NCBI GenBank assembly: GCA_009801015.1
Contig: VHZZ01009711.1
Span: forward strand, 36,992 to 57,759
Length of the DNA: 20,768 nucleotides
Direction: 5' to 3'
DNA from: Silene noctiflora
Lineage: Eukaryota > Streptophyta > Magnoliopsida > Caryophyllales > Caryophyllaceae
Below, one piece after another: positions 1 through 12,500 of this stretch (its first letter is position 1; every line of letters starts with the position of its first letter). Below the pieces are notes generated by a model. It was given only the letters and a program-made list of their open reading frames with translations. It was not told the origin of the DNA and did not search any database. Made by a program: the position numbers and the translations under genes.

Positions 1-130
1 TCTTATTGCCCGATTAGCTTTGTATTGTATTTATATGTGCCTATCATTACGTAATACAATACACTATCATTTCCCAAAAACACATTCTCTTAACAAAAAT
101 TCACCCTCATACAAGCAATCATCGATCTTA

Positions 131-160
131 TTCATTACACAATTGTTCATTACACAATTG
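131..160. repeat. Tandem duplication of a 15-bp unit
   Basis: TTCATTACACAATTG occurs twice head to tail without mismatch, followed by a further TTCA. Confidence 0.9.
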
Positions 161-420
161 TTCAAACTCCCATTTTAACTCTCATAGTCTGAATAGTACT
201 TAGACACACACAAAGGGTCTTACAACCTTTCCTTAGCTTATAAACTTGAGGTTTGACCATTGTATGATTTGTGTGCGTGGAATGGTCGAAATTATGATTG
301 TTTTGGTTACTTTAACTTTTCGTATTCCTTATGCTCTCACATGCATTGTATACTTCATGTTGGAGTCGTGGTGGGTGAGTCTCATATGTTTATGATTAAA
401 TGAATGAGTTTTAGTAGTGC

Positions 421-446
421 CTCAGTGATGTTCAAACATCACTGAG
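421..446. repeat. Perfect 12-bp inverted repeat with 2-nt spacer
   Basis: Arm CTCAGTGATGTT is followed by CA and then its exact complement AACATCACTGAG. It lies inside the LTR-like region and has no T-run after it. Confidence 0.9.
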
Positions 447-1680
447 CCAAGTCTTTGTAACTAGTATCTCGGAAATGTAAAGGTTATCTCTGAGCCGGAT
501 ACTTGTACATTATGCCTCAAACATATTAAGCATACCACTGACCCGTGCATCTATATGTAGTATTCATATAATTTGTGATAGTGTGAGTATGACGACGTTG
601 TTTGATGGTAGACGATTAGCGTTGATGCGAGGTGATGTCATTGTGCATTGATCATGAGGTAGACATGCTCTTTTCGCCTTTTTCGTGTTGTTTTGACGAG
701 ATGAGGTTACTCGTTATGCAAATTTGGTATCGCTTGTGAGTCTCGGATGTTGATTAGGTATCGATTGTCAAATCGTGAAACGTTCATCCCAAGAGTTTGG
801 ATCCAGGTTTAGACTAGGGCCATATTATTATCGTCGTCCTATCGGGAAGATTTAAGTATTGTCTTGTTAGTCCTATCCGCTTTGTACATGACATTTTACC
901 GTAAAAGGCTTTTAGTCTTATTGAGCCCTAAAGGGTGAGATGCAAGCCACCTAGTGTCGATACGGTCAGTGGGATTAATATCTCCATTCGTAGTTGTGGA
1001 GTGAAGCCATGGATATGCGTGTGACATTAGTAGTCACGTCCCGTGCATTATATGTTACTTATAAAATGCTTTAAGAATAAATGAAGCTTCACTCACATGT
1101 ATTATGTAAGTTTCTTTTTGTTATCAATGACACGTAATGTTGATATCGGTTAAGGTTGTGTTATCAATTGTGATTATATGTAGTATTGGTTGCAATCTTA
1201 GCATGGGATGACTTATTCATGTCTTTTACCGCTTATTTTTTACTTATTGTTCTGACATGATCTTTATGTTATGTTGTTTATTTGTTCCTTACTTCATTGT
1301 TTTAATTGTGATGTAATATGGCTGGAAGAATCTTGAGTTAGTCTCCACTAAGTAACTCTTAAAGATAAGGTTGAAGTTGGTACTTACATGGGATTTGATG
1401 AGTGAGCTAGCGAGTGTTATGCTTACAATGCTTGACTCTACTCGTTGTAGTTTAGTCTCGTGATTAGTATAGAATTTGTGCTTAATTAAGGGATCGAGTT
1501 CCCTTGGATTCATTTAAGTTGTATTTTATATAAAAGACTTCTTTTCTTATCTTTTGGTTTCATATCTTAGTGACTTCGCGTTTTTTATTATAAAAGTTTT
1601 AAAAATCTCGTATTTTTCACTGCAATTTTTGTGTTTATTTTGTTGTACAACCGTGAGAGATCACAGTTGGCACTAGAGCC

Positions 1681-3351
1681 ATAATGCTCAAGGCAAATTC
1701 GCGTACATCAACATTAAATAACTTGACTATTGAGTAATGAATGAGAGGGGTAGATTTAAGGACCTACGTTGGTCGTCTATGTTGTGTTTGCGTTTTGTTA
1801 GATATTAACTTCTTTGTTGATTGTGATTAATAATTGATATATGTGTCTTTGTAATGACTATCGTGAGCTTACGTCTAGCGATCGAGATCAAGTACCGATT
1901 GTCGAAGGTTGACGATTTGTTTGGCCAATTTAAGAGTGTTCTACTTCCTCTAAGATTTTCCTTGTTGATGGTGTACCTTGCCTTATTTTTCCATCGTGAT
2001 ACTTATTTATCTTTCGAATTCCTCCTCCCTTACCATGGAAGCTACTTTTGTATCTTTCCTGCAGATTTCTTGTTCTTCCCAGGAAACCTTGTAGACCCCC
2101 TTTCTTTTTTGTGGAAATGTTAACTTTCGGTGAATAAATTGAGTTTTAAGGAAAGCGTGTGAAAATTGAGTCTCAACTCTTAGTAATGAATGATTGTATT
2201 ATTGAAAAATGTGGTGTGATGTGCTAAGTGCTATGGAGATTTCAGTGCTTAGCTACTTGACATGAAATTAGTGTGATTGAATTGTCGAATTGACAGTGTA
2301 AGATTGAGTTGTGTCTAAAATTTTGGAGCTTGTGGTCAACTTTCTAAATCACATTAGTTTTGTGAGGTTGGTAATTTGAGAAACATCTTGTGAATCGTGC
2401 CGATTGTGAGACTCGTTGACCTAGAATGAGAAAATTTGAGTACTACTTTAATAAGGTTTAAAATGCAAGTGAAACTATGTGATTTCATGGAGAAGTGCTA
2501 GTGTGTGTCTTAGGCTTGGTAGAAAAGTGTTTTTGATACTTATTATTGGGTTTAAGGATATAACCTTAATCTATGGCATCGGAGACTAGAAAGAGGAGGA
2601 GATGAAGCGTTGTAACCTTGCTACTTAAGGATTATATAGTGCGTGAACTTTAATGATGCGAGCTTTAAGGAAAATGCGTTGGGACATTAATGACCACGGA
2701 TGAACGGGTGTTGCAACTTGGTACTGGTTGACTATTAGGTTATTTGGGGTGAGAAAGTCCTATATTTAAGAAGTCTTTATCGATAATATAGTTTGGAGAA
2801 AGTCCTATACTTGAGTGATAGTACGGCTTTTGTAAATCCGTTAGATATGAAAAGTTAGATGAACTTGTGATTTCAACAATTTGTCAAACTTGGGTGAGCA
2901 TGCACCTTTTTCAAAAGAGCTTTGTGATAGAGCAATCTTAATCAAGAAGAATCCTTGAGAGTAGTCGGTTGACTTGTCCATGTGCTTTGTTTATGGATAC
3001 AAGTCTTGTGGAATTATAAGGAAATGACACATGCGACTGACTTATTGATCATGACACACATGTAAACTTTTAAGCCTTCACAAAAACAAGCTAATTAATC
3101 TAAACGAAAGCTCGCTGTCCGCAAGAACTAGAATCACAGGCTGTTAAGGAGACACGCCATAACCTGAGAGCCCAATCATATTCTGCAAATGCACCTACTC
3201 CGTACCACCCCACCATTTTAACCATGACTAACAAAAGCATGCTCAGAAGTACATGTAATACGCTTTAACATTCAACAAAACCTGATATGGCAGGCGCAAT
3301 AAGTAGATGAAAGAGGTATCAAGAGACCATGAGTTTAAGAAAAGAAGCATT
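1681..3351. other. 3' flank of the gene; no gene seen
   Basis: This is AT-rich sequence without a supported coding region on either strand. A plus-strand open frame at 1854-2123 has no recognisable domain and looks like chance or eroded retrotransposon. The part just below 3352 should hold the 3' UTR of the minus-strand gene, but I see no unambiguous polyadenylation signal. Confidence 0.6.
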
Positions 3352-3552
3352 TTATGCTAAGCCACCTAATTTCTTCACTTTCTCAAGAGCAGCCTCTTCC
3401 ATTTGAACAAGTTGACTGCAAAATGACTCCACATCTGGTGCGTCTTTGCTTAATGGCAACCTGTATTCTTTCCAATGGTATGCGCCGTTATCACCAGCTA
3501 CTTTCAACAAGACATCAAATCCTTGGCAATCAACTGAATGTACATAAGCATC
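3352..3552 (-). CDS. Exon 9 (residues 235-300, stop)
   Basis: The acceptor is TTACGCAG|GATGCT. The exon is 66 codons, DAYVHSVDCQGFDVLLKV through an acidic, helical end (DVESFCSQLVQMEEAALEKVKK) to GGLA and a TAA stop. Phase and length agree with the other eight exons. An open frame on the opposite strand across this exon is only its shadow. Confidence 0.93.
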   Translation of the reverse strand, partial: DAYVHSVDCQGFDVLLKVAGDNGAYHWKEYRLPLSKDAPDVESFCSQLVQMEEAALEKVKKLGGLA

Positions 3553-6500
3553 CTGCGTAAGATATCACCAAAGGCTATGTAAGTATTTCATGAATAGAGA
3601 AAATAAGGATAGAATAAAGAAGACAACATATCCCACTACACCCAGAATCAACTTCTATGGTTCTAGGACAGCGTAGAGGAGTGATTACAACATTACCATC
3701 AAAATCATTATTTTAACATAGTAAGGAAGGTTGATGTACAAAATTTGACCATTATGTTAACACGGGAGAGGTTGTTTTCAGATGACTTATAATGAAAAAT
3801 GTTGCAAAACCTGCATAGTTATTTCAAAATAAAAAGAAGCTAAACAAATTTAATAATCCAATTTACTTTATCAAAACTAAGAAATTAGCCAACTTTGGGT
3901 CCATTAGAAATGGAAACAGATATACGTGATTAATCAGCAGGCCCAAAAAAAATATATATATAAAAAAGAGTGAAAACACTTTAGAGGCTCGCTCGTTAGT
4001 GTGAATATAAACCTTCAGGGTACCAGAAACCAATACAAAGGGGCTGATGCACATGAATAACATGTTTTCTTGTACTACCTCCATCCCGAATTTATTGTCT
4101 CCATTTTGATTTTGGTGGTCAATCAATGTCAACTTTGACCAATAATTTTTCAAATCTAAGTAGAGATACGCAGTCAAAACAACTATATCATATTTAAAGA
4201 TTTGTAACTATGTACAACATGCCTATTTACAATATTTAAATAATTAAAATTGAAGTAAAAAGCATCAAATGAAAAGTAAGAACACACAAAAGATGGTCAG
4301 GAGTACGTATCGAAAAAATTTACTAGTCTCGGCCTGATCCCGGTCGGATCATTAGGATAGAGTATGATACCAAAGGAATAGGTATATTCTTACCCTTGCA
4401 TTTACATTCAAAAATGCAAAAGATAAAACCACTAGTGCTCTTCGTCGTAGCTCACTCTGATTGATACCATCGATTAGTTTCGTGGCTAAAGGAGCTGCAA
4501 AGAAGAAAAGCTTATGTTAAGTATTATTATTCCAACCAAGCATAATCGAAACTCAGAGAAATAGTACTCCCTTTAATTTAGGGATACATATCATATTATA
4601 TACATACAAAAATAAAGCGTAAATGTTGAAATATCAAAACTTGTGTGTTTTTGGTGCAAGAAAAACACAAGCATTGATGTTATTATTCCTACATCTTAAT
4701 TCATGTATATATTATGAATGTGGAAAGTTGTACTGAATTGACGGGTGTATGTATCCAGTGACAATCTTACTTAAGTTATCAAACTTTGATTTATCAAAAT
4801 CATCTAGATCCACTTCATGATTTCCCCCATTTCCATCAATGAACGTACAAGAGCTGCACCACCAGAAATTATGGGTAAATGAAAAACGAGTTTCTTAAAA
4901 AAACTTACAGATGAAAGATTAAAGATACAAGGACCATGTGTAGCTTAGAAACATAACTTAAAGAGCTCTCATCAGTAATTTCATGAGTTAAGGTGCATGA
5001 ACATCACCAAAAACCTTGACCCCATATGGTAGAGGAAAAACAGGAATACACATTGCTACTCCTAAGTCCTAACTGGAGCAGTCTAACTGTCTACCAGATT
5101 CATAAAATACCTAACACCACCATAATAACTCGAATATAGCAGAGGTAGCGCTTCTTCGATTCTTCATGTTTCCCCATGTACCAAAGCCAAACATATTGTA
5201 CACCGGAAATGTGTACGAATACTTGACATTTAACATTTATATGCTAAAGAATAAAAATTAAACATTAAGGGCCTCACATCCAGCCACGAACAAAAGTGAG
5301 ATGAGCTTAGTTCCACTTTTGTGTTGTGACATATCACTATTCCTTTTTTGGTGACCTATGGTCTGAAAATTTTCTCATTTTGGTAACATCTCATGCCTCC
5401 AAAGTGGAATTCGGTCAAACCTCATTGTATCAACGTTGAAATAATCCTATATGAAATTGTACAACTATACAGATATGCTTCAATAGTTTAACTAAGGCGA
5501 ATATAAGGAAATGTCTAAAAAGAAAAAGTGATAACTAAATTACATTTTTACTTCGAGATATCTAGTTGGTTTGGTTCACCCAAAATAGGTGACCTATGAA
5601 GTTTCAAATCATGGCAAGTAAATACTCTCATAAAGGTTTACGAATTTGGAATTTGGATATTTTGTTTGTTTGTTAATGGAAAATCGACTAAGATGGTTTG
5701 ACCATGTGAGAAGGAAACCTACTGATAGTATAATTATATGTCGGTCTAAGAGGGTGATTTTATCACCCTTGTGTCTTTAAATATGGGTCTTTAGTTGTAA
5801 TATTGGAATAATTGGCTTTTGGACTTGGTTGGGGTAATTATGCCTTTTTACCCCCGTTTTGTAATGTGACTCGGATGCATTGATCAAGAGAAGCCGGGGA
5901 GAATCCTTCCACGCCCATGGCATGGTGTAAATACCCCATCTAGGACCAAGAAGTCATCTTAGGAGAAGAGGAAGTGAATATGAGTAGAAATGTAGTGAAG
6001 AAAATAGCCAAAATGAAGAATTGAAAACTCGGTTTCGCAAGGGTCAACTTCAAACGAGTATATCTAGAGTTCTAGAGCTCGTATCGACGCAAGACCAATT
6101 GGAGATGAAAGCTTATGTTCTTATCTTTCCAACGGTAGGTCACACGCCTTATTTGAGCAAGAAACGAGGGAGATATGACCTTCGCAAAACAGTGCTGTCA
6201 GGCTGAAATGCGCAGGCTGCGCACCCCCGCGGCAATTGACAGCTTATTTTTATCCGCTTTTGGGCTTTGTTAAATGGGTTGTTTCCTAGGTTTTAGTGCA
6301 CCCATATAAATAGCCTAGAATTGAAACAATATCTAGAATCATCTTCATACTTTCATAATCTAGGTTAAGCTTGTAATAATTAGACTAATCTTTCCTTAAT
6401 TTGTTTGGTTGTATTTGGATTATGGAAGGCTAAACTTCCATTTCTTGGTGTAATTTGTATCAAAGCTTTCAACTTTGGTGTTTGTAAGACTCCTTAATCT

Positions 6501-9500
6501 CTTTATTGTTATCTATTAAGCTTTCTTGTGTTCAAATTCATATGTTAAGTGAATGAATTGTTTGATTTGATCACCCTTGCATCTTATTGACTTAACTAGT
6601 GCATATCTTGAATGATTTCTAGTAATTGTTTAAGATTGTTGAAGCAAGTTTGATATGTGTTGGTTTGGCTTAGAATCTTCACATGTTAATAGGAAAGCTT
6701 GAACCTTTGTTCATTTGTATGGTTTAATCTCATGAATATTGGTCCTATCTTACACATCTTGGCATGTTCTTCATTCTCATAATTTAATCTCTTCTCATAG
6801 TTTAATGTGTTGTTGGTTAAGTTGTGAAGAGCATTTATTGAATGGTTTAATTCATATAGTGCTAATATCTTGATGTGTTTGTTGGGTAGATAGTATAAAG
6901 GTTGTAAAAGGAGTCACCTTTCACCATTGTTGTTAGTTGAGGGCAAGTTACACCAAGTTTTTCTCTATATTGATTGTTGCACATCAAGTGTTTGTTGTTT
7001 GGCCTCTTAGACAAAGTTTACATTTTTCATCATTTTATCAAGTTTCCATGTTAAAATTCTCCTTATTTGTCATCCATTGTTGCCCATTGTGAATATCATT
7101 GTTTGTGAGTAACTTGGTTGTTTATTGGTTGTTTGTCATTAGCTTGGTAGTTAGTTTTAGTTAGTTAGTTAATTACAAGTTTTAGTCTATTAGTCCCTTC
7201 TCTTGGGTTCGACCCTTACTTCCACTTTACTACTATTCTTAAGTGCATAGTCTTAGAGTCAAGTTTGGTTTATAAATTGTTAATTTGATAGGGTAATTAG
7301 TGTTTTTACGACGACCTATTTATTGCTACCACCTACTTAAGACCTCGGGAACAGAAAAGGTTGCTAGGGGTAGAGGGAGACCAAAACAGACATGGTTGAG
7401 AGTGATAGAACATGATATGAGATTCCTCGGGCTTGAAGAGGGAATGGTGATGGAGATGACACAATGGAGGGAAATGATACATTGGATTTTTAGCATCTGC
7501 TCTTATTTGAAATATTTAGTGTTTTTTTTAAATCATTTGTTCTTTTTGGATTTATTACACGCTTTACCAAAAAAAACCTTCTTAAATAATAATATACTTG
7601 GTTTACTTTTAAGGTATTCCGTAACATGCTTTTACTTCGATTTTCAAAACATCGTTTAAATTTGTATTTTCGATTCAAATTCTAAGTTCTTGTAAAAGAA
7701 ATCTGAGTTTTGATTTTCAAACCTTCAAGTGACTTTTGTATTATGTTTCACTCCATAGTTGATTTTCACTTTTCTTGTTCTATATTATCGCTTTAGAGGT
7801 GTACGGTCACCAATGGACGGTTCTAGGTGATGATTCATGCCTGCTGCTTTTAGGATTAAAGGCTGTGATGTTGTTGTTAATGGAGGGAGCAACTTTCTGT
7901 GAAAATTTTCACTTAACTACTGTTTTAGGTGAGCAATTGTGAACTTCCTCCACTTTGTAGGAAGTGGATACTCAAGTGGAGTTTAAGTTCCTCCATTTGA
8001 CAAAAAAATATGTTAAAACTATATGATTTCAGGCAACCTTTTACTATAAGTTTTCCCCACACCGGCCATCTTAGTATCCATAATTGGTGTATAATTTATT
8101 ACTAGTTGGTAAAATTTCAATAGAGTAAACTTAACCATTCAACCGATTCAACGGAGGGATGTCCACCTCAGCGAACAAATGAATCGTATAAGCTTCCCTG
8201 CCTAAACCTCAACAACCAGAAAAATAAGATTCAATGCCACAATTAGCTTGCAGCATCAACAATTTTGTCTTGTACAATTCTAACCTTTGTTTGGATAATA
8301 TTAGAGGAGAGGGAACGTTTTAGTTCCAACATAGGTGGGGGTTGGCTAACATAAACATTTTCCGAATCCGTCTAGGTGATCCCGCCGATCGGAGGTAAAT
8401 AAACAGAGTAAAAGAAAATATGATAACCCGACCCACCACCGTCGTAACACAATCCCAATAAGATGAGATGTGCACCTTTGGGCCCATTATTTGTCCTCAC
8501 TTAAACCCAAAAGCACAATGCCTTGTTACTAAGTGGTGGGTGGAATCTTTTATAAACATATCACAAACCTCTTACTTTCTCGATGTGGGACAACTTAATC
8601 TCATAACCTCATGGGGTGTTACAGAAAAACAAAACAAGGTTGGTCGTAAATAAAAGATGGAAAACGAGAATAAAGCGGGTAAAATTGGTTTGTAAAACAA
8701 AAAGGGTATAAATTATTTTAAAAATAAATCAATAAATAAATATCGAGTATAATGATAAAAATGAGTAAATATCTAAAACTCAAACTAAATCCCCTAAGAT
8801 GAATTCTCTCTCTCCACAATACCCTTTCCCTCACCATACTCTAACTAATTCCCAAAATATTCATATCCCTTTCAATCACCCTTATCCAAGTTTGTTTCGG
8901 TCTTCCCCGTCCCCTAACAATATTATCCATTCCTTCAATCCTCCTCACCGGTGCCTCCAGCTCTCCGCTGCACAAACCAACTTAAACGGTTTTCCCTTAA
9001 CCTATCATTTCTTGTGTGGCCACACATCCAGCAAAGCATACGCATCTCACCTACCCTCATCTTTTGTTCATGTCCATGTTTTACCGTCCAACACAGAATC
9101 CCTTAGGCGTAATAGTTGTGCGATAGAATTTACCCTTTACCTATAAGGTACACCTCGGTCACATAGAAACCCCGTTTTCCACTTCAACCATCAAGCTTTG
9201 ATTCTATGAGCCAAATCTCCATCTAATTCTCCATCACTCTCGATTCTAAATACCTAAAAAAGTCGGAACCATAGACTACCTCCCTATCACTTGTCTCTCT
9301 ACCCCCATTTACACTAATTCTACACTCTAAATAAATATCCCGTCGTCTTACTACTAAGGGTTTGCTTGAGATGAGAGTGATTATTAAGGGAGAAATAAAG
9401 CTAAAACGAACTAAAAAATGGAGGGAAGGGATAGAGGTTGAGATAGAAATGGGAAAATATAGTATAATAGTCCCTCCATAAAGGAAGTAATTATTATCTA

Positions 9501-12500
9501 CATCTCCTCCCAAGTAATGCATTACCTCCCTATGGAGGTAATAATTCCTCCCTCACCTCCTCTTTCCACCCTCCACAACCACCATTAACCACTAATCTCC
9601 TCTCATTTCTTCTTGTTTTAGCTCTCTTTACTCCCTTAATAATTACTCTCATCCCAAACAAGCCCTAAGTGTAAAGCCCCGCAATACTAAGGTTTGTCTC
9701 CAAAGCTCCAATTTCCCTTCAATCCATCCTTTGTTTTATCAATCAACGATAATCAACAAAATATCATCAACGAACAATCATACACAATGGAACCTCGTCT
9801 TGAATTGATCCCGTCAATTCGTCCATAATAATAGCCAAGAGCAAAGGACTAAGAGCACCTTGATGCACTCCAAACGTAATAGGGAACTCTTCTGTCTTCC
9901 CCACATTAGTCCTTACAAAGTGGCTCCCACATATATGTCCTTTATAAGATCAATATATTTACGCGATACCCCTTTCTATGTTAATGCCAACCAAAGTACT
10001 TGCCTCGGCACTCTATCGTACGCCGTCTCTAAATCAACATCATCATATGTAAATCTTTCTTCTTATCCCAATATTTCTCCATCAATTGTCTAATTGTCTC
10101 ATCTACTGTGGTCAACAGTGCGGGATGGCCCCGCCCGCCATACCAATTTACAATTTCCCGGGCCCGTTGGCCTGCCCAACCCGCTCCCCTAACCCGGCAG
10201 GTCCTGGGCTCGCTCTTCCCTAGCCCACACTTCCCGGCCCGACCCGCACGCCTCTCTTTTTGCCCAACCACCCAACCCAGGCCCCACCAACCCGGCCCAC
10301 TGCCCACCTCTATTGTTTCCCATAATTTCATGGTATCACTCATCAGTTTAATCCCACGGTAGTTGGACCACTATTGAACATCACCTTGATTTTAATTTGT
10401 CTACAAATACAGAAAATTGATCCCTCCATTTCCGTGCAACCCAATTTGCTAACCCATCTAGGGAATTGTCACCCTATCCCTCCTTCCCTTTCCATTCAAA
10501 CAAAGTTTTAGTATATATAGAGGCCTTCTGTTTAATGGCGAGTGAATACTTTTTCATAACAGGGGGCTAAAATCCGGTATGAATTTATGCAAGTACTACA
10601 GTTTACTATTTCAAAGAGCAAGCGGCAATGTAAAAGAAGTTCAAATTTGAAGGATAACAAGAGGGATATACCCTCCCTTGCTTAATAGATATGGAAATGG
10701 AAGGCTAAATCTTAGTTCTCGAATGACAAAAATAAGAAACGAGACAGTTCAGCTAAATCCCCCAAAAATTGAAAATGTTGCAACTCAAAAGAATTGGAGA
10801 AAATACTATGGAGTAACTGGTATCAGAAAATTTATCATTTGGGTTTGTAAATAAATTGTCTTGTTGCTTCCGAAGGCTAATGTTAGTTCTCAAATTCATA
10901 CATAGAAATATCCGCATATTCACAGTGTTATACTGCACCTTACATGACCAATAGGATAATGAATGTCATTAGCCTTTTATGTGAAGCTCATCTGCTAGTT
11001 CAACATTCCAAACCCTTCGCCCCACCTAGGTGGGAGCTTCTTTCAAGGCATAATGTAATGCTATTGTCGTGGGCTTTCAGAGTATCATAGAGTAACACTA
11101 AAAAGGAAAATAATTGACTGATTAGGACGAGGGTTCTCTCAAGGGCGATTCTCACGCTCATTAGTAACACAGAAGAAGAAACCGAACCAGATCCTGCTAC
11201 ATCTCACGTGGCTAATTCTGATTCAATTGCGAATTTAGTGATTTACTGCAATCTACCCTCAAGGTATCTCTTATGAGTTAATTTATTGATAATGCCTTAA
11301 CGCAATCTCCTTCAATCAATTCTGGAATTGTTAAATCAAACACTAAATTCGCATATGAGAATTGGTAGTCAGCTTTTGACAATAACCAAGAATGCTAAAT
11401 ATACTATTGGTATTGATCCTCTAAGGGTAGTGGCTCTGAGAAACATAAGGGTACTGATGGACCTGGGGTTGAATTTTGGGATTGCGAGAAAAACCTAATC
11501 CCTCAATTAAGCACCCAATAAAGAAACTGTTGCTCGTCAATTCTAAATTGGAATGGAATTGCATCTAATCCATTATAATACTCCTGCAGATGAGATGATT
11601 ATGATGCAGATGACATTGTTGATAAATATTGGAATTGGAAGAATACTCTAGTGGGCAATTTCTTAGGTGCCAGACCTAAAATTGACCAAGAGAGTATGTG
11701 ACCAAATATTGGACTAATGTAACAAAAGAAACCTGACATATTCTACAATAAGAAAGGGTGGTTCTTGTTTCATTTTAATGATACTTGTGATCTCCATACT
11801 GTTTTCCGAGTTCGCAATTGGATAATGAGGCTTCAGTGTTCAGATATTTAAATTATAGGAGAGACCATAAATCATTTTAGAAGCAATCCCTAGTTGTTCA
11901 TGTTTGATCCGCATGGTTCTTTCTATTTAGATCATTGTGGATTTGTGATCGAGGATGTATCCTAGACTGCCTCACTGATATCAACCCCCTTGTGTGTGTG
12001 TGTGTGTGTGAGGCAGTATCAGAATGTCGAACATGGCTATTTTATGAATCAGAATTCAGTTAGGCTCCTAAATAAAAGACAGGTATTTTTTAATCCAACT
12101 TTTTTTTCACAGATATTCGTTCATATTCACAAATCAATAGAGAAGTACGTCAATTTCCTACCTGATGTTGAACTTGTACACCACATAATTTTCTTCATTG
12201 TAGAGTAGCTCAACAAGGTTTTCGCTTCGAGATGTGTGGCCAATAGTAGAAGAACTTAATATACCAGATACAGCATAACCTGATTCTGCTATTTCCGTCA
12301 CTTCAGCCGTAATCATCTCCCGGAGACTTTCATAGGTAGATTTCACCTGTTACAAAACCAATAAGATTAAAGGCAAATAGTAATACAGGAAAAGAGCATA
12401 CAAATTAACAGGAGAATTGGTAAACACAATGCCAAACAAATTAAATTTACCGATCATTTTGAGATTCTACAAAAACATAGACATAGTATTATGTTACAAC

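Larger units (their letters stand above)
1..1680 (+). mobile_element. Degenerate LTR-like sequence with TATA box and primer-binding-site-like motif
   Basis: This is AT-rich sequence with no coding frame. TATATAAAA (1527-1535) is followed about 130 bases later by a CACA end (1662-1665) and TTGGCACTAGAGCC (1667-1680). That motif resembles the plant retrotransposon primer-binding motif TGGTATCAGAGCC with a few changes. The order TATA - R/U5-like stretch - CA end - PBS is that of the 3' part of an LTR. The left border is outside the window or eroded, and no second LTR is seen. Confidence 0.35.
8790..10510 (-). pseudogene. RTE-like LINE reverse-transcriptase pseudogene
   Basis: Minus-strand pieces occur in RT order: NYRGIKLMSDTMKLWE (about 10317-10368), ETIRQLMEKYWDKKKDL (about 10045-10095), DLETAYDRVPR (about 10000-10035), KYIDLIKDIYVGA, GVHQGALSPLL and AIIMDELTGSIQDEVPLCM, FVDDIL (the F.DD catalytic motif with Val in place of Ala), IYLECRIS, GSDFFRYLES, DLAHRIKA.WLKW, KGKFYRT, ENRLSWF and GRGRPKQTWIRVIERDM. 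The frame shifts several times and is broken by stops, so it is dead. Two other transposons sit inside it. Its orientation is opposite to that of the LINE at 5676-7879, so it is an independent insertion. Confidence 0.88.
4854..12161 (-). other. Intron 6 (7308 bp), transposon nest
   Basis: GTAGGA..TGCAG borders connect exons 6 and 7 in exact phase. The intron contains at least six separately recognisable mobile-element relics, described in their own entries. The stretches 4854-5675, 7885-8420 and 10511-11593 show no gene. Confidence 0.88.

Noticed and set aside
1854..2123. Open frame of 89 codons on the plus strand, with faint likeness to Ty3/gypsy RT words
   Set aside because: The likeness needs frameshifts and is too weak, and no full motif (such as a F.DD) is present.
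3354..3560. Plus-strand open frame across exon 9
   Set aside because: It is the reverse complement shadow of the real last exon.
10108..10362. Overlapping open frames on both strands with proline/glycine-rich products
   Set aside because: They arise from the GC-rich hAT-like insertion and its LINE flanks.
11000..11070. SINE-like 3' end (CCACCTAGGTGGGAGC)
   Set aside because: No tRNA-related head with clear A and B boxes could be found upstream, so it is not listed as an element.
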